In this document: piece by piece, positions 25,101-35,432 of the stretch
Layout of the letters: each line of letters opens with the position of its first letter
Numbering within the stretch: position 1 is the stretch's first letter
NCBI GenBank assembly: GCA_003116995.1
Contig: BDSL01000011.1
Coordinates: forward strand, 558,001-622,000
DNA: 64,000 nt
Reading direction: 5' to 3'
DNA from: Yamagishiella unicocca
Lineage: Eukaryota; Chlorophyta; Chlorophyceae; Chlamydomonadales; Volvocaceae
Position numbers and translations under genes: made by a program
The notes under the pieces: generated by a model
Database searches by the model: none
Told to the model about the DNA's origin: nothing
The model's input: the letters and a program-made list of their open reading frames with translations, nothing else

Positions 25101-27290
25101 ATTTCCACACCCGCTAGCCCCCGCCCCCGCCCACGCCTCCCCCCCGCCCACGCCTCCCCCCGCCCACGCCTTCCCCCCGCCCACGCCTCCCCCCCACGCC
25201 CCTCCCCCCTGCGCCCCTCCCCCCCGCGCCCCGCCCTTCCCACCAGGTATGGGACGTCACCACCCGGCGGTGCCTGCTCAGCATGTCCAACCACTCCCAG
25301 ATGGTGACCGCCGTCAAGTGGGGCGGCGAGGGACTCATCTACTCGGCATCACGCGATTGCACCATCAGCGCCTGGGACGACACGGACGGAAAGCTGGTGG
25401 GTTGGTTGGTCGGTTGGTCACGTTGCCGTACAACGCCGTTGAAGTTGTCAGCCCCAACCAACTGCCCCGCCCCCCGCCACACCCCGGCGGTCTCGCAGCC
25501 TTACTATACCCACGCTGCCCGTCGCCCCCTCACGCCTGAAACCCAAACCCCCGCATCCCAAAACCCAAAACCCCCGCATCCTAAAACCCAAAACCCCCGC
25601 CAGGTGCGCGTGTTCAAGGGTCACGGCCACTGGGTTAACTCCATGGCGCTGTCTTCTGAGTCTGTTCTGCGCACCGGCGCCTTCGACCACACCGGCAAGG
25701 CGCCCGCGGACCCCGAGGTCGGACTGGGGGCCCACGAGCGGGGCTGGGGGGGGTGCGGTAGCGCAGTCGGGGCACACGGGGAAGTCGTGGGGCGGGGGTG
25801 CGGCTGCGCAGTCGGGGCACATGGGAGAAGTCGTGGGGGGGGGGGGTTAGTGCCGCGGCGGCCAGTGCGGTACGGTGCAGTACCGCGTCCCCACCTCCTG
25901 CCGTCACCTGGCTTCATCACCTGAGCCCAAACCCACCATGTCTGCCCTCACCCTCCATGGCTGCCTCACCCTCCCCGCCACTCCGGTGACTCGGTGCAGG
26001 CGGCCAAGGCGAAGGCAGCCGAGCGATACGCGGAGGCCACCTCGGGGAAGTGAGTGGGGCCGGGGCGGCAGCGGCTGCAGGAGGGGTTAAAAGAGGTGTG
26101 CGGTCAGGGTCGGGGACTCACCCCTTTCTGCCTACACAAGAACCGTACAAAACTGCCTCCCCCTTCCCCTCCCCCTTTTCCTCGCCAAAACCTCGCAGGC
26201 CCGAGCGGCTTGTGTCCGGCAGCGACGACTTCACGTTGTGCCTGTACGAGCCGTCCACCAGCAAGACAGCCACCGCCCGGATGACGGGGCACGTGCAGCT
26301 GATCAACCAGGTGGGAAACCAGTGGGGTGGAGAGGAAACCAGGGGGGTGAAGAGGAAACCAGGAGAGCGGAGAGGAAACCAGGGGGGTGGAGAGGAAACC
26401 AGGGGGGTGGAGAGGAAACCAGGGGGGGTAGACCGAGAGGGAGGAGAAAAACGGTTGACGCGACATAGCTAATTGAAGAGGAAAAACACTGAAATACCAC
26501 GTGGGAGGCCCGCGAGGGTGGTCAGGGACGCTAGAGGCGGGCCGGGGTGGAAGAGGTACGTGGGGCTGAAACCGGGCATTGCGAACCAGGAACCCGCAGA
26601 GGCCGCTCAGGGAGCGGCAGCGCTCGCTGCTCGGCATCCCATTAGGGTTTTAGGGTTTTAGTGCCACCACCATGCACGTCATGCGAGGAAGGCTCACCAT
26701 GCAGGGGTGGCCAGGAAATGTACGCATATATATTAACCGCCCCTTCCCCCGCCCGGGCTCCGCCCGTAACCCCCCGCCCGGACCCTGTCCGCCAGGTGGT
26801 CTTCTCCCCGGACGGCCGCTACATCCTGTCCGCCTCCTTCGACAAGTCCGTCAAGCTGTGGGACGGCGTCAAGGGCACCTTCCTGGCCACCATGCGCGGC
26901 CACGTGGGCCCTGTGTACCAGGTGGCCTGGTCTGCAGACAGCCGGATGTTCGTCAGCGGCAGCAAGGACAGCACACTGAAGGTACGCACGAAGGAGGAGC
27001 AGGCACCTGCTCTTCTCGCTGCCCACCCACCCCCACAACCCGTCCACACACAACCCCCAACCGCCCTTCCGCCTGGCGCCAACGTTCAACCGCAAACCGC
27101 CCAACGACTCTTGATTCCCGACCGCCAACCGCCCTGTCCCCCCCCAAAGGTGTGGGACCTGCGCACCCGCAAGCTCAAGGTGGACCTGCCTGGCCACGCG
27201 GACGAGGTCTTCACGGTGGATTGGAGCCCGGACGGGTCCACAGTGGCGTCGGGGGGAAAGGACCGGGTGCTCAAGCTTTGGCGGCACTGA
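22152..27290 (+). CDS. NLE1: Notchless homologue, WD40 60S-ribosome assembly factor
   Basis: Notchless (yeast Rsa4) binds pre-60S particles and recruits the AAA+ remodeller Midasin/Rea1 through an N-terminal ubiquitin-like NLE domain. Thirteen exons join in frame: 22152-22269, 22433-22545, 22851-22934, 23334-23382, 23945-24069, 24308-24460, 24756-24827, 25247-25396, 25604-25717, 26000-26049, 26199-26310, 26796-26981, 27150-27290. They give 488 residues, close to the usual 480-490. The NLE domain spans about residues 24-105 ([17 protein letters not shown]). WD40 repeats follow, with blades such as [24 protein letters not shown] and the terminal [13 protein letters not shown]. The HVLRTG-type linker typical of Notchless appears as [13 protein letters not shown]. 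The exon 9 donor (GAG|GTCGGA) is non-consensus and is the least secure boundary. Confidence 0.96.
23421..23509 (+). repeat. Dispersed intronic repeat, copy in NLE1
   Basis: A segment containing GTGGATGCAAGGAAAAACCG followed by GACGTTTCGAGGCTCATGC. A related segment lies at 29529-29609, and shorter pieces lie at 18145-18172, 18561-18592 and 52724-52748. All are inside introns of unrelated genes. Confidence 0.65.
24560..24755. repeat. CCCTCCCTG-type simple repeat in the NLE1 intron
   Basis: An almost pure pyrimidine tract of CCCTCCCTGT/CCCTCCCCT units occupies the intron before exon 7 and runs into its acceptor. Confidence 0.9.
25120..25242. repeat. CCCGCCCACGCCT-type repeat in the NLE1 intron
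   Basis: Imperfect units of CCCCCGCCCACGCCT fill the 3' half of the intron before exon 8. Confidence 0.85.
26330..26430. repeat. 20-bp minisatellite in the NLE1 intron
   Basis: About five copies of an AGAGGAAACCAGGGGGGTGG unit, all in the intron after exon 11. Confidence 0.9.
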
Positions 27291-28704
27291 GCTAGCAAGG
27301 GCGGGGAGGGCGGGGCAGGGGCGGGAAGGGGGCGAGGCCTTGGGGGGAGACCCGGAAGTGAGGAGGCGCACGGGCGGGGTGGTTCAGTCGGGGCATTTGG
27401 GGAGCGTTTGGGGATCGGCAGGAGGGGCAAGTAAAGGGACCTGTTGTGGGATTGGGAGAGGTGTCGAGGGAGGCGTGGTTTCGGAGAGCGGGAATGGATA
27501 TGGTACGGCGACAGAGGCGGCTTCCGGGAGAGCAGATATGCGAAGTTTGACGTGGGTTAGCTGCGGCGATTGAGGCGGCTGCGGGGACGGATGGTGAAGC
27601 AAGGCGTGCAGCGCTGAATGGATTTACCGTAGCTTGAATGTCGGCAGCAGATCGGCGTGCTGTTGATGCAAGAGTCGAGTGATCCGTGCGAGTTAGGGTT
27701 CTTGTGTCTAGGTGGTGGGGCGTGTGTCGTCGCACCGAATGAGGTGGGGACGCGCGAGGGTGAGGCCTTCGGCACATATGGTGGGGCCGTGGGGAGGAGG
27801 CTGGGAGGGGCAGGGGGCAGCGGACCAGCCAATCCGAGGCAGCGGGGCGGCACGGCTGGGATAGCGCTGGGATAGCATTCGGCACGAGATGTCGAAATGA
27901 ACACAGTGGATGGGCAGCTCAGCAGTGGGCTGCCCAGTAGCTGCTTCCTGGAGGCGAACAAGTATACTTCAGGTGTGGCTTTCTCGTCGCATATCTGCGG
28001 GAGAGCACCGCAATCGGGCGGCGGATACGACTGCCCGTCGTGTCGTACTACGAAGCTCTGTTGGCGGGGCCTGCCGGCTTGTCCTCGCTGCTGCCGCGCA
28101 CTGCGTTTCGTGCCGTGATCGGCGTCATCTCCCCATCATCGGCCCCGCCGCTTGTAGTTCCCGGGTGCGGTGGGGATGGCGCCCAGGAAGGCCGCGCACC
28201 GCCCAGTGCAATCGGTTCAGTGCAATAGGTTCCGCGCAATCGGTTCAGTGCATATCGCCTCGAGGCCTTCGACGATGTCAAGCTTAGGATGGAAGCACGC
28301 GGCCAGGGCTGAGGCATTGCGGATTGTATCCGTGGACAGGAGAAATCACGAGGGGCAGGGGCAGGGCCACTGGTTGTGCCCAAAGCTCCCGCCTCCAATA
28401 CACGCGTGTATTCACACCAGGGGGCTCTGCGTCCGCGCCCCTCCACCACCGCTCCGACTCATGTACCCCGCATTAGGGACTCCGTTCAGCCGTCAGCCGC
28501 CAGCAACCAGCCGCCAGCAAGACAACACCCTATCCTCCTCCCCGGTTGGGACATCTCACCGCCACCTCACACCGACCGCAGCACCCGCCTCCACAAATAT
28601 CCGCCATCACCGTCACCATCGCCATCTGCCTTTTGGTCTGGAACCCACTGTTACAGTTACTACTTACTACTGCCCGAGCGCGACGTTCCCTGCTGCTTGA
28701 AGCA
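27291..28704. other. Convergent intergenic region, NLE1 / GT77-A
   Basis: The 3' ends of NLE1 (+) and GT77-A (-) face each other here. Only incidental open frames are seen. A minus-strand TGTAA at 28651-28655, about 50 nt past the GT77-A stop, is a good poly(A)-signal candidate. It lies inside a copy of a dispersed repeat (28631-28670). Confidence 0.5.
28631..28670 (+). repeat. Dispersed 'GGTCTGGAACCCACTGT' element, partial copy
   Basis: Contains GGTCTGGAACCCACTGTTAC followed by a TACT-rich tail. The same block ends longer copies at about 36749-36935, 39135-39172, 39173-39356 and 62868-62960. In this copy it supplies the likely poly(A) signal of GT77-A. Confidence 0.7.
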
Positions 28705-31700
28705 TCACCTCCCTGATGCGTGCCGCCCGTTGTTGTTTTTGTTGACGCCGCCAGAGACGCCCAGAAACCCCAAGTTCTGCCTCGACGGCGGCAGCGGCTG
28801 CAGCTTCTCCCTGCGACCCCTGCCGCTGGCCTCCATGTCCCTCTGCGACCGGCAGCACCAGCTGGCCGTCACCCGCTGCACCGCCTGGTCGTACAGAGAC
28901 CACATGAGCGCGTCGGAGAAACCCGACAGCACCGCAGAGGGCCGGGGCACGTGCAGCACCCGTACGGCATCGTACGGCGGCGCCAGCAGCAGCTGCTGCA
29001 GCTGCCGGTCCGTCTGTGGGCCGTCCAGCATCACCTCGCGGCCGGTGGTGCTACTGCCGCTACTGCTGCTACTGATGCTACTGCTGCTGCCGCTGCTATT
29101 GCCGCCAGCCGCGCCCTCCGCATCGCCGTACGGGTTGCGGACCCGAAGGACGGTTGGTGGAGCCGACTGCGGCGTCGGGCGGGGGATGAGGTGTTTTCAG
29201 GGTATGGGTACGGGGGGAAGACGGGATCCTGCAGCCATTCCCCTCCCCTCCCCCCTGGAGCCCTTCTCCCCCCTGGAGCCCTTCTCCCCCCTGGAACCGG
29301 GGCTCCCTCCCTCTGATACCTCCCGAGCCGCCAGCCACACCTTGATGTCTTCCGGGGTTCGTGGGTTGCGCAGGAAGGAGTACTCGCGCACCGTCGCCAC
29401 CCGCCACGTGCCCAGGCCGGGTGGGGGCCGGGAGTCAGGGACCCGCAGCTCCCCCTCGGACAGCTTCTTGGCGCGTAGCAGCTGATGCGTGGCGGCGATG
29501 GCGATGGTGGGCGGGAGGTGGGGACGGGAGGTTTTGAGGAAGACCCGTGGATGCGAGAAAAAACTCGTTCAGGACAGACGTTTTAAGATGCATGCTGGAG
29601 AACTGGGGACGGGGTTCGGTGAGCTCGGGCCGGGCATAAAGCTGGCCCAGAGCCAAGAGAGTTGCAGGCACTTGCAGATGGCTGTGCGGGAATGCCATGC
29701 TGGGGCAGGTGGCGGGTGGTAATTATTCTATGGTCTAAATTCCTCCAGAAGCTAAATTCTGGGATATTTTTTTCATATTCTTCAGGCTTCTATTGATAGC
29801 GGGGCAAGAAACGGGCTCTACGCAGATGCCTGATTCAGGAAGCAGTAGGCAAGGTCGTTCCGTTCGGATGCCGGTGGGGAGCTGCAGCATTCCGCGTGCG
29901 CCCAGTGAATGGCCTTCCGCCGTCCTGCCCCTTCCTGCCCTTTCGTGCCCCTGCCTGCCCCTTCCTGCCCAGTCCGGCCCCTCTCACGTGGCTGAGGGTG
30001 CAGGTGAAGGGAAACCTCGTGGCTCGCTCGTTGGAGATGCGGCAGGCGGTGGTGGCGTACCAGTTCCGGGCGCAGTAGCAGCGAAACTGTGAGCGCAAAC
30101 CATCCGCGGCGGGGGGGGGCGGGTTATGAGGAATCCGCGAATCCACGGCCGCGGGGGGCGAGGGGAGTGCAAAAACGAACCGGTGGAAGGGAGGCCGGGT
30201 CGGGGTTGGACATCGGCGGGCTGAATTTCCAACGGGCGGGCGTGGAAGTGGAGCTCCAGGGAAGGGGCATTGGAAAACAAGGTAGGGGGTGTGCCTGGGG
30301 AGTGCAGGCAAGGCACCGGCGGCCCTGGTGGGACCAGGGCCAGGGCAAGAGGCCGGGGGTGTATAAAAACCGTTTTATACACCCCTATGAGGCCGGGGGG
30401 GGCCCGAGAAGAGCCCCGGGACTTTGCAACCCCCGCACCTCCGGCAGCACCAGCGTGCGGTTTAGCGCCATTGCCAGCGCCAGCGCCCAGTAGGCCTGCT
30501 GCAGCTGCTCCGCCAGGGCGGCCAGGTTGAAGGCGACCATCTCCTCGGTGCGGCTGGCGGGCCAGTTGTTGTAGCGGGCAGGCATCTGGAGGGAGGGCGA
30601 GGTGGGGGCGAGGGGAGGAGGGGAGGTGACTGCACTACCCAGGAGTAGCACCGGATACGGTGTTCATCCACCGCCATCGGACCTCCCTGGAGCCCTTGTC
30701 CCACTTGCCCACCGCCTGGTGGTGCTTGCAGCCCTACCCCCTACCTTCCTTGCGCGCGCGTCCCGATGTCTGAAGGCTATGCACCAACTACATTTCCCCC
30801 GTCGCGTTACCTGTTCTTTAACTGTAACCCGCACTCCTTCACCCGCCCAACCCCCTGCTCCCCTCCCCCCGGCTTCCTTGGGGTTGCTGCGGTTTCCTCC
30901 CCCACCCCGCCTATACCGTGTAACGGCCTCCTGCCCTCCCCCCGCCCACCTATGTCATGTAACCGCCTCCTTCCCTCCTTCCCTCCTTCCCTCCTTCCCT
31001 CCTTCCCTCCTTCCCTCCTTCCCTCCTTCCCTCCCGCTCCCGGTGTCCGAAGGCCGTGCACACGCTACATTTCCCCAGTCGCGTTTCCGGTTCTGCTATG
31101 TAACCCACCTTCTGGTGCTGCAGCTCGAACGTCAGTAGCCGGTCCGGGCGGTAGTACTCCGGGGGGTCCTGGAACACCCCCTCGTCCCGCATGCACTGCC
31201 GCTTGCTCTCCAGGGTCTTGCCGCCCCACACCCAGTGAACGCCGTATAGCGGGTGCTGCTGGACCTGCGCCGGAGAGGGCGAAGTTGGGGAGGTTGGGGA
31301 TGAGGGTGAAGGTTTTAGGGTTTAGGGTTTTTAGGGGCTGCGAACCTGCAGTTGCAAACCCTGTGACCCCCCTTTTTTATGGCCTGTGTCTGCAGTGGTG
31401 ACCTCCGCCGTACGTACGGCGGGCAGGTCGGCGGGTCCAGCCCAGGCCTGAATGTACCAAGCAAAACCCGGGCCGTGTCCTCGTAGACCTCTGGCTCCCT
31501 CCCTCCTCCCCCCTCCCGCCTCTCCAGCATGCGACCACAAACTAGGTGTCCGCCGACCATGCGCCAACTATCCTGTCCTTCTCGCGTCAACGGTCTTTCT
31601 GCCACTCCCCCCTCTCCTCCCCCGTCTCCTCCCCTTCCAGCCCCCCCGGCCTCCCCCCTCCCAGTGCTCCAGCATGCGCCCACAAAATTGGTGTCCGACG

Positions 31701-34485
31701 ACCATGCGCCAACTATCCTGTCCCGTCGCGTGAAAAGGTTTTCACAACTCCCCACCTGGTGCAGCCGCGCTGTTCGGAACGCGTAGGTGTGTGAGAAGGA
31801 CGACACGGGCAGGCAGCCCACCATCACACCCTCCGCCTCAGCGCCCGGGACACCCGGGGCCCCCGCGGCGCCGTACAGGTGGCCCCTGCCCACGAGCGGC
31901 ACGCCGACCTGCCCGGTGGCAGCCGTGCCATCGGGGGAGGTGGCATTGAGGCTGTAACCCGGAGGTAGCGGCACTGCCCCGGGCTGCAGGCGATTCCCCC
32001 GGGCCAGAAGATTGAGCGCCTGCTGGTCGTGGCCTCTGAACCCAACTAAGGACATCGCGAGGCGCGTGGGCGGCGTGGTGGGGGGGCGGCGTGGGGCGGT
32101 GCTTGTGAGGGAAACCCGTGCCCGAGTATAGAAAATCAGTTGAGGGGTGAGAGGAAGCCCGTTGGTCGGCACTTGGGGGGAAGGGAGGAAAGCGGTAAGA
32201 GCGGATCGACGTGGACGGAAGGGGGGACAGGCGAGGTGTGGGCGGAATGACGTTTCCCAGTTCGTGTAGATTGGCGGCGCAGTGGCGGCTGGCAGGACGC
32301 CGGCAGCCGCAGTCGCAGCCCTCCCGTGCGCGACCTAAGGCACATGGCACATGGCCTTGGGGTCCTTGGTCCTTGGTCGCCGCCTGCCCCTGCTCCTGTC
32401 CTGCCGCAAGCCCCAGGTGCGACTTACGGCCTACGACCTACAGCACACGGCGCACCTTCTTTGATGGCCAGCCAGCCCCGCATGAGCCGCTTGCCCGCCT
32501 CCGAGCCCTGCACCCAGTACACCCCTGGGCAAGCAGGAGAGGGAGGGGGGGGGGAGGTGCGCAGGACATTAGGGGCGGATGGTGTACGCGCGCCTCGTAC
32601 GACACGTCATCACTCCAAGCGTGTGGCCGTACGACTGTCCCCCTTCCCCTCTTACGCCCCTGCCCCTGCCAACGCTTCTGCCAACGCCCCTGCCAATGGC
32701 CATTGCCCCTACCCCTGCCCCTGCCCCTGCCCCTGCCCCTGCCCCTGCCCCTGCCCCTGCCCCTGCCCCTGCCCCTGCCCCTGCCCCTGCCCCTGCCCCT
32801 GCCCCTGCCCCTGCCCCTGCCGACGCACCTGTGTTGAGGTCATAGTCCGGGTTGCAGGACCTCTCCAAGCCGGAGTCGCTGCCGTCAGAGGCGGCGTTTG
32901 TGGTGGTGAGCAGATCCGTGGAGAACAGTGCGGTGGGCAGGGAGGTGGGCTTCGCGGACACGAGGGCGCCACCCCACAAGGCGGAGGCCACGGCCGCTCG
33001 CGACCGGCGCTGCCGCCGCTCCTGCTCCCGCTGCCGCTGGCGTTGGGCGCCGTCAGCGTCACCCTCGACAGCAGTGCGACCGAAAGTCGAATCCACACCT
33101 GCACCAAGGCCTCCGCCTCCGCCTCCGCCGCCAGGCCCTCCTTCACCGCTCTCGACTGCACGACGCCCGCCAGCTCCGCCCAATCGCACGGCGAGCTCTC
33201 CGCCGTTGTCTACGCTATCGGGATCAGCGGACGCAGTCAACCACTGCCGCGACTGCCCACCGCTCCCGTCTCCCTGGAGCCGACGCCGTACACCGTCCCC
33301 ACCTGCCTGGAGTCCTTGGACCGTCCTCCGCAATCCGCGTCGCCGCTGCAACGGCCCGCGCTGTCCAGCTTCCATCGCAGCGGCCGGTTGCTCCGAAAAC
33401 CCCGAGAACAGCGGCAGCGGGTCCCGAAACCACGTGACGTCGATGTCTGAGTGTACGACGTTGAAGCCCAGCTCCACAAGGCTCGTCACGGCCATTACCT
33501 TGGCCCACGTGGCTAAGTTCCAAGCGCTGCTCTGCCACTTGTAGCCGGACCTGGCGTGGGAGGAAGGGCCGCCTCCGGGTGCGTCTGCGGATCGGAGGGC
33601 CGAATGGGCCGCGACATAAGCCCCAGGAAGCCCCAGGCAGGGAATGTTTTGGAGGGACGGACGTCCCTTACGAGCGGAGCATGCGGGTGCGGGGCTTTCC
33701 CGGCAATTTGTGGGTATGGGTGTAGAAACCCGTACCAAAACATGGTCCAAAGGGGAGGAGAAACGCATGCCAATGCATTCCAATCCAAGCCCAAAGGTGG
33801 GCGCGGGTGCGCAGCGGTTCGGGTATGACAGGAGATCCGTAGCAGTTGGGATATGAGAGGAAACCCGTAGCGGTTGGGGTAGCGAGTGCGGAGGGAACAG
33901 GGGCCACTGGACTGGCATGGAGTGGGCCAGTACTGACTGGGCTGGTCCACTTGTTTCCCACGGAACCGGAGCCAGGTAAGGCACTCAGTCAGTCTCCATC
34001 GGTCCCTCATCCAGGCACCCGCTGGCGAGCAAATTCTGTTGTACACTGTAATGTCTTCTAAGTGGTTTGTGGCAGTGACAATCCCGTTTTCCCGTATGCA
34101 TCCGTGGAACCCCCGAGGTCCGGCCGTACAAACACCCACCGATGAAACTGGAGACCAGCACGCACTGCTTCCCATAGCCAGCAGCAGCAACAGCAGCCCC
34201 TGTGTCATCGCCTACCGCAGCAACGAGCCAGTAGCTTATACCGGCAGCCTTGGCGTTCTCCACCCAGGATTTACCGAAGAAGTTCCAGAGCACGACGTCG
34301 ACAGCAGTGACGAGCAGCGTATTGTTTCGAGATATATCCCCCAGGACCCCAGGGTCTATTGTACCGCAACCCCCAGCTGCTCCTGTTGTAACTAGGAAAG
34401 GGTTACAGAAGAAAAAGAGCGCAAGTTTTGGGATTGCCAATGCCCAGGCACGTCTCGGAGGCGGCAAATCATAGCGATATAGCAT
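28705..34485 (-). CDS. GT77-A: XEG113-like glycosyltransferase with a large internal insertion
   Basis: Predicted Golgi GT77 (nucleotide-diphospho-sugar transferase) enzyme. Plant XEG113 adds arabinose to hydroxyproline-O-arabinose chains of extensins. Nine exons: 34140-34485, 32829-33584, 32456-32524, 31756-32033, 31109-31264, 30439-30585, 29988-30086, 29341-29481, 28705-29166. They give about 817 residues. A basic N-terminus and hydrophobic LALFFFCNPFLV suggest a signal anchor. The DxD site is HSDIDVTWFRDPLP (about 160-173). GVYWVQGSEAGKRLM, GHDQQALN and the HWVWGGKTLESKR block follow, then NLAALAEQLQQAYWALALAM, VREYSFL and a WCC motif. The DxD exon holds about 150 extra Gly/Arg/Ser-rich residues before DLNTG, absent from the other paralogues; it could hide an unspliced intron. 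It is the most diverged copy, with different introns. Confidence 0.82.
29529..29609 (+). repeat. Dispersed intronic repeat, copy in GT77-A
   Basis: Contains GAGGAAGACCCGTGGATGC, an A-run and ACGTTTTAAGATGCATGC. It is related in order and sequence to 23421-23509 in NLE1, and here it is antisense to the host gene. Confidence 0.65.
30355..30384. repeat. Perfect 13-bp inverted repeat in the GT77-A intron
   Basis: GGGGTGTATAAAA and its exact reverse complement are separated by only 4 bases (ACCG), a strong cruciform or hairpin candidate. It has no terminator context because it lies in an intron. Confidence 0.85.
30967..31034. repeat. 8-bp CCTTCCCT microsatellite
   Basis: About eight copies of TTCCCTCC in the intron between the HWVWGG and LQQAYW exons of GT77-A. 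Confidence 0.95.
32701..32820. repeat. (CCCCTG)n microsatellite in the GT77-A intron
   Basis: About 19 near-perfect CCCCTG hexamers lie just downstream (in the gene's sense) of the DxD exon donor. The poly-(Pro-Ala) and (Gly-Gln/Ala) open frames across it are artefacts. Confidence 0.97.
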
Positions 34486-35432
34486 GTTACATCTATGTTC
34501 GTAAGTAGTAAATTACGGATTGCGGTGTACCGGTCTATGGTTGTGGAACGAAGGCATGGAAGTGCCCCGGGCTTCGACAGCAACAATAGCTACGCCAAGG
34601 AGGCTACATATACATTCACGACTAAAATACACACGCTTTCTAATTGTTTTTGTCCCTTCGGTGCCTACAGAGGAGCTCGCAGCACGGTTCAGTTCTGACC
34701 TGTGCTCGCTCGAGCCTCAGCAGACAACCCTGCTTCCAATTTAATTTGCATAACACAAAGTATCCTGAAACGGTGCTTTGCTGCCGCGCTCCGCAACCAT
34801 TTCACGGAACCCATCGTTGTACGAAGGCTTTCCGAAGAATTCACCGACAGATGCACTATGAACCTATGTTACAGAAATTCTGTTTGTGCCCACACTGCGA
34901 ACCGGCCAGGTGTACCAAGGACTTATTGGCATTGCACAGGAGGTTCCTGGGCCCTCAGGCAGCAGCCCAGCAGCTTATTCCGTTATCGGGAGGGTTGACA
35001 TTCCGTGCGATTAGCCGCGGCGACAAATAAGCAGCGCATCATGAACGCGCCAGGTGTGCAAAGGGCTTATTGGTAATATATGGGTAGGAATTGGGCCCTC
35101 AGACGGCAGCGCAGCAGCTTACTCCGTGATCGGGAGAGTTTGGATTTCGCGCATGCGACCCCCCGTGCGACGTGTGCTGCACGTTCTTACTTCTCTGCTC
35201 AACGTCCTCGAAAGACCCCTCGTTGCAGCACCCCTCGGTTCGGAACGGACCTTGTCCACACTTGTGGAGATCATCACGCGCAAAGACGTATCTCTTGACC
35301 ACATACATCAGCGTTGTGGAAATTCGTTCAACGCACACAATGACGAAGCATACGTCTGTTCATCCACAGCGCAACCAGCCTTAACCAGTCGTAACCAGCC
35401 GTGCGCGTTGAGGGATACCTATGCTGCCCTAC
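34486..35432. other. Intergenic region between GT77-A and GT77-B, with a direct repeat
   Basis: Upstream of GT77-A and downstream of GT77-B. Two diverged direct copies of about 110 bp (about 34906-35015 and 35050-35160) share CCAGGTGT, a CTTATTGG core, GGGCCCTCAG and GCAGCTTA(T/C)TCCGT. No coding signal was recognised. Confidence 0.6.

Noticed and set aside
26642..26663. Chromosome end near the telomere-like repeats
   Set aside because: Only about two units occur, inside an intron with coding exons on both sides.
28376..29485. 369-codon plus-strand open frame
   Set aside because: It is antisense to the last exons of GT77-A, whose minus-strand frame carries conserved family motifs.
32211..33450. 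Plus-strand open frames of 208 and 374 codons, with poly Pro-Cys/Pro-Ala
   Set aside because: They run antisense through the GT77-A DxD exon and the (CCCCTG)n intron repeat. GC-rich composition and the hexamer keep them open.
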